DNA of 6,184 nt from Oscillospiraceae bacterium. GTDB taxonomy: Bacteria; Bacillota_A; Clostridia; Oscillospirales; Ruminococcaceae. Below the pieces are notes generated by a model. The model did not search any database, was not told where the DNA came from, and worked only from the letters and a program-made list of their open reading frames with translations. The stretch spans positions 1 through 6,184 of the forward strand of contig JAGDDO010000295.1 in the NCBI GenBank assembly GCA_017848205.1, read 5' to 3'. Made by a program: the position numbers and the translations under genes. Below, piece after piece: positions 1 through 5,304 of the stretch; position 1 is the first letter of the stretch, and each line of letters begins with the position of its first letter.

Positions 1-515
1 GCTGTGATACGGCGCTTTATATGACGACGGTCTGTTTCAAGCTTGGTCTCGCCCGGACCTCTTGTACCGATACCGCCTCCGAGACGTGACATTTCAACGC
101 CCATACCGGTAAGACGCGGCAGCCTGTATTTCTGAAGTGCAAGCTCGACCTGCAGTTTACCTTCGCTTGTTCTTGCCCTTGCAGCGAAAATATCGAGAAT
201 AAGCATTGTTCTGTCAATTACACGTACATCAGTAATATCTTCTATATTTCGTATCTGTGTAGCACTAAGTTCGTGATCAAAAACGATGAGTTCAGCGCCG
301 AGATCCTTGCATATGCCTGACAGTTCCTCAAGTCTTCCGGCACCCATACAGAACCCCGGATCGAAAGCCGGCTTTTTCTGTGTTATAACTCCCACTACTT
401 CGCCGTCAGCAGTTTTTGCAAGCTCTTCAAGCTCGGCAATGGAACTTTCTACATCATATTCTCCCGTGTCCACGGCAGCAAGTATTACTTTGGTTTTCTT
501 TGTTTCCTGATCCAT
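1..515 (-). CDS. hflX: GTPase HflX, N-terminal part (runs off the window)
   Basis: HflX is a GTPase of the Obg-HflX superfamily that binds the 50S ribosomal subunit and, in studied bacteria, splits stalled ribosomes under stress. It acts in the cytoplasm. The 171 complete codons visible cover only the N-terminal HflX domain. The recognisable blocks are DRTMLILDIFAARA (about residues 101-114), EGKLQVELA (118-126), the YRLPRL stretch (130-135) and the glycine-rich GGGIGTRGPGETKLETDRR segment (about 146-164), which is the family signature just before the GTPase domain. The Walker A and other G motifs lie beyond base 1. The ATG at 513-515 is preceded by AAGGAG (521-526) at 5 bases, a good start. 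The gene is separated from the purine operon by a terminator hairpin, so it is probably its own transcription unit. No frame damage is seen in the visible part. Identification is firm; the full length cannot be judged. Confidence 0.95.
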   Translation of the reverse strand, partial: MDQETKKTKVILAAVDTGEYDVESSIAELEELAKTADGEVVGVITQKKPAFDPGFCMGAGRLEELSGICKDLGAELIVFDHELSATQIRNIEDITDVRVIDRTMLILDIFAARARTSEGKLQVELALQKYRLPRLTGMGVEMSRLGGGIGTRGPGETKLETDRRHIKRRIT

Positions 516-577
516 CAGTTCTCCTTTTATATTTATCGTGCATAGACGCAAACGCAGATATGCATATTGTTTTTATT

Positions 578-583
578 ATTATA
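578..583 (-). promoter_or_regulatory. Possible -10 element for hflX
   Basis: A perfect TATAAT reads on the minus strand here, about 60 bases upstream of the hflX start codon, at the very tail of the terminator hairpin. No convincing -35 hexamer sits 16-19 bases upstream; the bases there (GAAATA/CGAAAT) match TTGACA poorly, and there is no TGn extension. The region is AT-rich, so a chance match is quite possible. This is the best candidate in the gap, not a firm call. Confidence 0.25.
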
Positions 584-620
584 AAAAACATGAACCAAAT
601 ATTTCGGTTCATGTTTTTTA
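582..620 (-). terminator. Rho-independent terminator after the purine operon
   Basis: A perfect 15-base inverted repeat (582-596 with 606-620) encloses a 9-base loop. On the minus strand the core of the stem is CATGAACC pairing with GGTTCATG, flanked by A6 on the 5' side and T6 on the 3' side, and the T-run continues into an AT-rich tail. It begins five bases after the stop codon of the membrane-protein gene, which fits a terminator for the whole pur unit. Because the A6/T6 flanks are symmetrical, it would also work for plus-strand transcription, but no plus-strand gene points at it. Confidence 0.88.
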
Positions 621-624
621 ATCA

Positions 625-1257
625 CTATTCAAAAAATCCTGAATCTGAAAAAGTCTTCTGTTCTTCTCCGTAACAGTCCGGATATATTACGCCTCTGTTG
701 TCGTAAAACAGAATAACGGAAAACAGAACTATATACGCAACGGAATTAACAAGAACAGAAGCGTACACACGTACATTGAATACTATCGCAAAACATGCAA
801 GCATGCATATTACTGCTGCTACAGTTGTGGCTTTCTGTAAAACCGTGTTTTCCTTTTCGATGAGCATATAGAACATAACTACTGCCGTTGAGAATACACA
901 GTGTGAAATAATAAGTGCTTTTGAAGCCGGCGTATAGAACTCTGAAACATCGATCAGGTTGAAATCGCAGATCATAATAATAAATTCCATCAGAAAATAG
1001 ACGGACATTGCGATCTTCAGCGGCAGACGACCTCTGAGTTTAACTGCATAGCCAACCACGTTCAGCAGCATAAGAAGAAAACCTGAAACTTCAATTGCAT
1101 AGGCAATAGCTTCAACTACAGGTACTATGTTGCCTGTTCTGAGGTAGTAGGAATAATAGATGAGAGTTACGATGATGAACAGAACAAACATGCTGTTGGC
1201 AAGAAGACCTACCCATGTAAGTCCTCTGAAGGTTTTGATTTTGTCAAGACGGCTCAA
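625..1257 (-). CDS. Polytopic membrane protein of unknown function, last gene of the pur unit
   Basis: This 210-residue protein was not recognised as a member of a named family. It is very hydrophobic, with about six likely membrane-spanning segments near residues 13-38, 46-72, 80-97, 113-133, 143-162 and 164-185. Basic residues cluster in the N-terminus (SRLDKIKTFR) and in the loop after the second segment (KLRGRLPLK), which by the positive-inside rule puts both ends in the cytoplasm. The C-terminal tail of about 25 residues is polar and acidic/aromatic (DCYGEEQ, DSGFFE). No signal peptide, enzyme motif or transporter signature was seen. The start is TTG: an in-frame TGA lies immediately before it and a GAGGTGAT ribosome binding site lies 6 bases upstream, so no ATG start is available nearby. 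It follows purD by 22 bases and precedes the terminator, so it is probably cotranscribed with the purine genes. A purine transport or sensing role would be speculation. Confidence 0.82.
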   Translation of the reverse strand: MSRLDKIKTFRGLTWVGLLANSMFVLFIIVTLIYYSYYLRTGNIVPVVEAIAYAIEVSGFLLMLLNVVGYAVKLRGRLPLKIAMSVYFLMEFIIMICDFNLIDVSEFYTPASKALIISHCVFSTAVVMFYMLIEKENTVLQKATTVAAVICMLACFAIVFNVRVYASVLVNSVAYIVLFSVILFYDNRGVIYPDCYGEEQKTFSDSGFFE

Positions 1258-1261
1258 TCAG

Positions 1262-1269
1262 ATCACCTC
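1262..1269 (-). promoter_or_regulatory. Ribosome binding site fixing a TTG start
   Basis: GAGGTGAT on the minus strand; its AGGTG core sits 6 bases before the TTG at 1255-1257. Together with the in-frame TGA at 1258-1260 it settles the start of the membrane-protein gene as TTG. It lies wholly in the 22-base gap after the purD stop. Confidence 0.75.
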
Positions 1270-1279
1270 ACATCGGGTT

Positions 1280-2566
1280 TTACTGATCTTCAGCTGCAAG
1301 AGCTCTCGCACCGATATCAGTACGGAAATGATGATTTTCAAATGAGATTTTCTTTACACAGCTGTATGACTGGTCAAGAGCTTCCTTAAGTGTTTTGCCT
1401 GTTGCAGTTACGTTAAGTACACGTCCGCCTGCAGTAAGGAACTTACCATCATCATACTTTGTGCCGGCATGGTAAACGAATGCGCCGCTTACCTGTCCCT
1501 TGGCATCAAGACCGTTTATTTCCTTGCCTGTTTCGTATTTCTTAGGATATCCGCCGCTTGCCATAACAACACATGCTGCAGATTCATTCTTCCATCTTAC
1601 ATTTACAGTATCAAGCTTGTCATCATAGATAGCCATCATGATGTCGATGATATCTGTGTCGAGAAGAGGAAGAACAACCTGTGTTTCAGGATCACCGAAA
1701 CGGCAGTTGTATTCAATTACCTTAGGTCCCTTTGGTGTGATCATAAGGCCGAAGTAGAGACATCCCTTGAATGTTCTGCCTTCGTTGTTCATAGCATCTA
1801 TTGTAGGTCTGAAGATAGTCTTCATGCATTCTTCAGCAACCTTGTCTGTATAGTAAGGGTTAGGAGCTACAGTTCCCATACCGCCTGTATTGAGACCCTG
1901 GTCTCCGTCAAGAGCTCTCTTGTGATCCATTGAAGAGATCATAGGCTTAAGAGTCTTTCCGTCTGTGAAACAGAGAACTGAAACTTCAGGACCTGTAAGG
2001 AATTCCTCAACAACGATCTTTGAACCGCTTGCGCCGAAGATCTTGTCTTCCATAATAGACTTTACTGCATCTTCTGCTTCCTCAAAATTCTGGGCGATTA
2101 TAACGCCCTTTCCGAGTGCAAGACCGTCAGCCTTGATTACTGTCGGATATTCATTCTTTTCCTTGATATAGTTTACGGCATCGATAGCTGATGAGAAAAC
2201 GTTGTATTCAGCAGTCGGAATATTGTATTTCTTCATAAGATCCTTTGAGAAGACCTTGCTGCCTTCGATGATAGCAGCTGCCTTGTTAGGACCGAAAGTA
2301 GCGAAGCCTTCCTTGTTGAGGGCATCAACCATTCCGAGAACCAGCGGATCGTCAGGTGCTACAACTACAAGATCAGCACTTACCTTCTTTGCAAGCTCAA
2401 CCACACCTTCAATGTCAGTAGCCTTGATGTCGCTGAAACATTCAGCATATCTTGAAATACCGCCGTTGCCCGGTGCACAGTAGATCCTGTCAACCTTTTC
2501 GCTTTCATGTATCTTCATTACGAGGGCATGTTCGCGTCCGCCGCCGCCTATTACGAGTACATTCAT
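1280..2566 (-). CDS. purD: Phosphoribosylamine-glycine ligase (GAR synthetase) PurD
   Basis: PurD joins 5-phosphoribosylamine and glycine using ATP to form GAR, the second step of de novo purine synthesis, in the cytoplasm. The protein has 428 residues, the usual length of the monofunctional bacterial enzyme. The N-terminal domain opens with VLVIGGGGREHAL (about 3-15) and APGNGG (31-36). The ATP-grasp region contains GSKVFSKDLM (102-111), IPTAEY, VIKADGLALGKGV (143-155), EEFLTGPEVS (187-196), DHKRALDGDQGLNTGGMG (214-231) and NCRFGDPETQ (287-296). The C-terminal domain carries the ASGGYP and FLTAGGRVL blocks. APDDPLV near 70-76 and GLNTGGMG differ slightly from the GPExPL and GPNTGGMG of E. 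coli-type enzymes; such variants are my recollection of Firmicutes PurD and are not a sign of damage. The ATG at 2564-2566 follows AAGGAGG (2577-2583) at 10 bases. It lies downstream of the AICAR transformylase gene across a hairpin-bearing gap. Confidence 0.98.
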   Translation of the reverse strand: MNVLVIGGGGREHALVMKIHESEKVDRIYCAPGNGGISRYAECFSDIKATDIEGVVELAKKVSADLVVVAPDDPLVLGMVDALNKEGFATFGPNKAAAIIEGSKVFSKDLMKKYNIPTAEYNVFSSAIDAVNYIKEKNEYPTVIKADGLALGKGVIIAQNFEEAEDAVKSIMEDKIFGASGSKIVVEEFLTGPEVSVLCFTDGKTLKPMISSMDHKRALDGDQGLNTGGMGTVAPNPYYTDKVAEECMKTIFRPTIDAMNNEGRTFKGCLYFGLMITPKGPKVIEYNCRFGDPETQVVLPLLDTDIIDIMMAIYDDKLDTVNVRWKNESAACVVMASGGYPKKYETGKEINGLDAKGQVSGAFVYHAGTKYDDGKFLTAGGRVLNVTATGKTLKEALDQSYSCVKKISFENHHFRTDIGARALAAEDQ

Positions 2567-2594
2567 GGGAATAATACCTCCTTGTTATATAAAC

Positions 2595-2630
2595 GTATAT
2601 CGCAGCTGCACAAGGTACACTGCGATATAC
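2595..2630 (-). other. Intercistronic hairpin between purH and purD
   Basis: A perfect 11-base inverted repeat, GTATATCGCAG (2595-2605) and CTGCGATATAC (2620-2630), flanks a 14-base loop. It lies in the 103-base gap between the AICAR transformylase and purD, ending about a dozen bases before the purD ribosome binding site. On the minus strand it is followed by GTTTATATAACA, not a clean T-run, so it is a weak terminator at best. It may protect mRNA ends, act as a processing site, or cause partial termination that lowers purD expression. Confidence 0.6.
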
Positions 2631-2669
2631 TGATATAAAATCTGATTAGTTCAAATAGTGTTCCGGTTA

Positions 2670-3851
2670 TCAGTGATGGAAAAGTCTTATGCCTGTGAAT
2701 GCCATGGCAATGTTGTACTTGTTGCATGTCATGATAACATGATCATCTCTGATAGATCCGCCTGGTTCAGCTATGTAAGCAACACCGCTCTTCTTGGCTC
2801 TTTCGATGTTGTCGCCGAACGGGAAGAATGCGTCAGAACCGAGACAAACGTCCTTGTTCTTGGCAAGCCATTCCTTCTTCTCAGCTGGTGTGAGAACTTC
2901 AGGCTTAACCTTGAAGAGTGTCTGCCATACGCCGTCAGCAAGAACATCTTCGTATTCGTCAGAGATATAAACGTCAATTGTGTTGTCTCTGTCAGGTCTT
3001 CTGATATTGTCAACGAACTGGAGCCCCATAACCTTTGGATGCTGTCTTAACCACCAGATGTCAGCCTTGTTACCGGCAAGTCTTGTGCAGTGGATTCTTG
3101 ACTGCTGACCTGCACCGATACCGATAGCCTGGCCGTTCTTAACGTAGCATACTGAGTTTGACTGTGTATACTTAAGTGTGATAAGAGCGATAACGAGATC
3201 ATCCTTCTTGTCATCAGGAATGTCCTTGTTGTCTGTTACGATGTTTGTGAGCATGTCGTTGTCGATCTTAAGTTCGTTTCTTCCCTGCTCAAAAGTAACT
3301 CCGAAAACCTGCTTTGTTTCAACAGGAGCAGGAACATAGTCAGCATCGATCTTAATGATGTTGTATGTACCCTTTCTCTTTGACTTGAGGATCTCAAGAG
3401 CTTCAGGAGTATATGAAGGAGCGATGATACCGTCTGAAACTTCTCTCTGGATCATCTTTGCTGTGCATGCGTCGCATTCATCTGAAAGAGCGATGAAGTC
3501 ACCGTATGAAGACATTCTGTCTGCGCCTCTTGCTCTTGCGTATGCAGCAGCCATTGGTGAAAGCTTACCGAGATCATCAACAAAGTAGATCTTTGCTTCT
3601 GTCTCAGTAAGCGGCTTGCCGATGGCAGCACCTGCTGGTGAAACGTGCTTGAATGATGTAGCTGCACAGTAACCTGTAGCTGCCTTAAGTTCCTTTACAA
3701 GCTGCCAGCCGTTGAAAGCATCAAGAAGATTGATGTAGCCCGGCTTGCCGTTAAGAACTTCGATTGGAAGATCCTTGCCGTCAGCCATGTAAACTCTTGA
3801 AGGCTTCTGGTTCGGATTACAGCCGTATTTTAAAAGCATTTCATTTGCCAT
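2670..3851 (-). CDS. purH: Stand-alone AICAR transformylase (PurH C-terminal domain type)
   Basis: The product formylates AICAR to FAICAR with 10-formyl-tetrahydrofolate, the next-to-last step to IMP, in the cytoplasm. It is 393 residues long and consists only of the AICARFT domain; ordinary bacterial PurH is over 500 residues because an IMP cyclohydrolase domain precedes it. The family N-terminal block LKYGCNPNQKP is at about 7-17, and the catalytic Lys-His pair is in SFKHVSPAGAA (K68, H69). Further on are YTQSNSVCYVKNGQAIGIGAGQQSR and DAFFPFGDNIERA, and the protein ends with EPGGSIRDDHVI and AMAFTGIRLFHH, the typical PurH C-terminus. It starts at its own domain boundary with ATG (3849-3851) behind GGAGG (3861-3865) at 9 bases, so it is a native short gene and not a truncation. 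It lies 18 bases after the IMP cyclohydrolase stop, which supplies the missing half. The symbol purH is used for the transformylase part only. Confidence 0.95.
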   Translation of the reverse strand: MANEMLLKYGCNPNQKPSRVYMADGKDLPIEVLNGKPGYINLLDAFNGWQLVKELKAATGYCAATSFKHVSPAGAAIGKPLTETEAKIYFVDDLGKLSPMAAAYARARGADRMSSYGDFIALSDECDACTAKMIQREVSDGIIAPSYTPEALEILKSKRKGTYNIIKIDADYVPAPVETKQVFGVTFEQGRNELKIDNDMLTNIVTDNKDIPDDKKDDLVIALITLKYTQSNSVCYVKNGQAIGIGAGQQSRIHCTRLAGNKADIWWLRQHPKVMGLQFVDNIRRPDRDNTIDVYISDEYEDVLADGVWQTLFKVKPEVLTPAEKKEWLAKNKDVCLGSDAFFPFGDNIERAKKSGVAYIAEPGGSIRDDHVIMTCNKYNIAMAFTGIRLFHH

Positions 3852-3869
3852 TTGATTTTTCCTCCACGA

Positions 3870-4589
3870 TCAGATCTTTTCAAATTTGTTTATGATCTTT
3901 GTTTCTTCCGCGCCTGTTGCAATGTCGATGTAACGAACGAAAAGAGAAACCTTGTTGTCAGCATTGAGAGAATTCCAGAGCTTTTCTGCAAATTCATTTA
4001 TGTCATCTGGTACAGAGATCTTTTCAGGTTCGCCTTCGAAGCTCGGAAGCGGATTGCCGTCACCCATGTATGTATGGATGAAGTGACCTGTACCAGCGAT
4101 CGGTGTCGCATAGTTGTATGTAAATCTTTCCACGCACGAAGGATCGCCGTCAGCAGACTTGAGAATAGACATTGAATAGTTGTACTTACCGTTTTCGATC
4201 TCCATGATACCTGAAATTCTTGGTGTGTAGTTCGGAGCATCGTCTTCGTATTCTCTTTCCCTGAGTGACTGTTCGAAAGTCTGGCCCTTAGCCATGTTAT
4301 CGTAAATAGTGTCTGTCTGATCACCGTTTGTTACGATAGTGATGTTACCGAGCTTTCTTACAGGTGCGTAGATGATAAGATGCGGATCAGAGAGCTTTGA
4401 AGGATCAGCAGCTTCTGTTCTGATACCGTCATCAGTAGCTGTAAATACACGGTTGCGTGAGTTTACGCTTCTGCCCATTATAAAGTAAGCAGTAGCAGCC
4501 TTCTTTCCGTCAGCTGATCTGCCGATAACTATACCTCTGCCAGGATATGAATTCTTTTTAAGTTCTTCATAAATGTCGAGCATTTTCAT
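3870..4589 (-). CDS. purO: IMP cyclohydrolase, PurO type
   Basis: The likely reaction is ring closure of FAICAR to IMP, the last step of de novo purine synthesis. The protein (239 residues from the chosen start) resembles the IMP_cyclohyd family best known from archaeal PurO (about 200 residues) and not the MGS-like N-terminal domain of PurH. The evidence is the N-terminal block YPGRGIVIGRSADGKKAATAYFIMGRS (about 15-41) followed by NSRNRVF (43-49), and the ITIVTNGDQTDTI block (83-95), both of which match the PurO pattern. The remainder is less conserved. The reading frame is open further upstream to 4655, but ATG at 4587-4589 is preferred: AGGAG (4601-4605) lies 11 bases before it and the upstream extension would run through a hairpin. 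An ATG two codons later is also possible. It sits between purN and the stand-alone AICAR transformylase, exactly where the missing PurH domain is needed. The symbol follows the archaeal gene; family assignment was by motif only. Confidence 0.88.
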   Translation of the reverse strand: MKMLDIYEELKKNSYPGRGIVIGRSADGKKAATAYFIMGRSVNSRNRVFTATDDGIRTEAADPSKLSDPHLIIYAPVRKLGNITIVTNGDQTDTIYDNMAKGQTFEQSLREREYEDDAPNYTPRISGIMEIENGKYNYSMSILKSADGDPSCVERFTYNYATPIAGTGHFIHTYMGDGNPLPSFEGEPEKISVPDDINEFAEKLWNSLNADNKVSLFVRYIDIATGAEETKIINKFEKI

Positions 4590-4600
4590 AAGTATGGTTT

Positions 4601-4605
4601 CTCCT
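4601..4605 (-). promoter_or_regulatory. Ribosome binding site deciding the purO start
   Basis: AGGAG on the minus strand, 11 bases before ATG 4587-4589. It is the only clear Shine-Dalgarno match in the purN-purO gap and argues against the longer open frame that begins at 4655, which has no such site and would start just inside the end of the purN gap. Confidence 0.65.
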
Positions 4606-4621
4606 ATTAATTTTATTACAC

Positions 4622-4648
4622 GTACTCCCGGAGTTTTTCCGGAAGTAC
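4622..4648 (-). other. Intercistronic hairpin between purN and purO
   Basis: Bases 4622-4632 pair with 4638-4648 around a 5-base loop, giving an 11-base stem with a CCGG core. The single mismatch on the plus strand becomes a G-U pair in the minus-strand transcript, suggesting that the structure matters in the RNA of the operon. The downstream sequence (GTGTAATAAAATTAATAGG) lacks a T-run, so full termination is unlikely. It ends about 16 bases before the purO ribosome binding site and may stabilise or tune the mRNA segment. Confidence 0.6.
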
Positions 4649-4665
4649 AAATCATTTTAAATCAG

Positions 4666-5289
4666 TCAGTCAACGTATGCTTTTCCGTTACGGATCGAAA
4701 TACGGTCTTCACAGAAAAGTGAAACAGCCTTAGGAAGCAGCTTCCATTCTACGTTTTCCATTATTCTTCTCTGAAGCACTTCAGGTGTATCATCATTCTC
4801 TACATTTACTGTTCCCTGAAGAATGATAGCACCTGCGTCTGCTTCTTCGTTTACAAAATGGATAGTGGCACCTGAGACCTTGACACCGTATTCGAGTGCT
4901 TTTTCATGGACCTTAAGTCCGTAGAAACCTTCACCACAGAATGACGGTATAAGTGCAGGATGAACGTTTATGATCCTGTAGGAATACTTTTCAGTAACGC
5001 ACTTGTCAAGAATAGTCATAAATCCTGCAAGAACTACAAGATCTGCCTTCTGGTTGTCAAGTTCTTCAAGTATTGCCTTACTGTAAGCCGCGCTGTCCTT
5101 ATATTCCTTTCTCGGAATTACAACAGTGCCTATTCCTGCTTTCGCAGCCCTTTCAAGTGCATACGCTTCAGGATTAGACGAGATTACACAGGTTATCTTA
5201 CCGTTTTTGATCTCACCGCGTGCCTCAGAATCAATAAGTGCCTGAAGATTTGTTCCGCCGCCTGATACGAGAACAACGATATTTTTCAT
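4666..5289 (-). CDS. purN: Phosphoribosylglycinamide formyltransferase (GART) PurN
   Basis: PurN transfers a formyl group from 10-formyl-tetrahydrofolate to GAR, giving FGAR, the third step of purine synthesis. The 207-residue length fits the family (E. coli 212). The phosphate-binding SGGGTNLQAL is at 9-18, LAGFM at 87-91, and the catalytic block INVHPALIPSF at 107-117 supplies N108 and H110. GATIHFVNEEADAGAIILQ (140-158) supplies the catalytic aspartate D151. Between SF and HEKAL the loop CGEGFYGLKV is about five residues longer than in E. coli or human GART; this agrees with the wider H110-D151 spacing. It looks like the known Clostridia-type variant and not damage. The ATG (5287-5289) follows a GGGGG run (5297-5301) at 7 bases, a weaker ribosome binding site than its neighbours have. 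It starts 15 bases after the purM stop, so translation may be coupled. Confidence 0.97.
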   Translation of the reverse strand: MKNIVVLVSGGGTNLQALIDSEARGEIKNGKITCVISSNPEAYALERAAKAGIGTVVIPRKEYKDSAAYSKAILEELDNQKADLVVLAGFMTILDKCVTEKYSYRIINVHPALIPSFCGEGFYGLKVHEKALEYGVKVSGATIHFVNEEADAGAIILQGTVNVENDDTPEVLQRRIMENVEWKLLPKAVSLFCEDRISIRNGKAYVD

Positions 5290-5304
5290 CAGTTATCCCC
5301 CGTA

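Noticed and set aside
516..624. Small gene or riboswitch in the gap between hflX and the membrane-protein gene
   Set aside because: The gap of 109 bases is filled by the terminator hairpin and a short AT-rich leader with the hflX ribosome binding site; no coding frame with a start site or further structured RNA was seen.
2606..2669. Possible internal promoter for purD (TTGAAC with TATATC, 19 bases apart)
   Set aside because: Each hexamer matches only four of six consensus bases, the spacing is too wide, and the -10 lies within the hairpin stem; chance in an AT-rich gap is more likely.
2658..3050. Open plus-strand frame of 130 codons opposite the AICAR transformylase, and similar frames elsewhere (for example 1469-1933, 3852-4175)
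   Set aside because: They lie antisense to strongly conserved genes, have no recognisable protein motifs or ribosome binding sites, and are explained as shadows of the minus-strand codons.
3998..4324. Minus-strand open frame overlapping purO in another frame
   Set aside because: It overlaps a motif-supported gene completely and its translation shows no conserved features.
4590..4655. Longer version of the PurO-type protein starting at 4655 (22 extra residues)
   Set aside because: The extra residues do not resemble the family N-terminus, no ribosome binding site precedes that ATG, and the extension would be coded by the hairpin and the AGGAG site that serve the later ATG.
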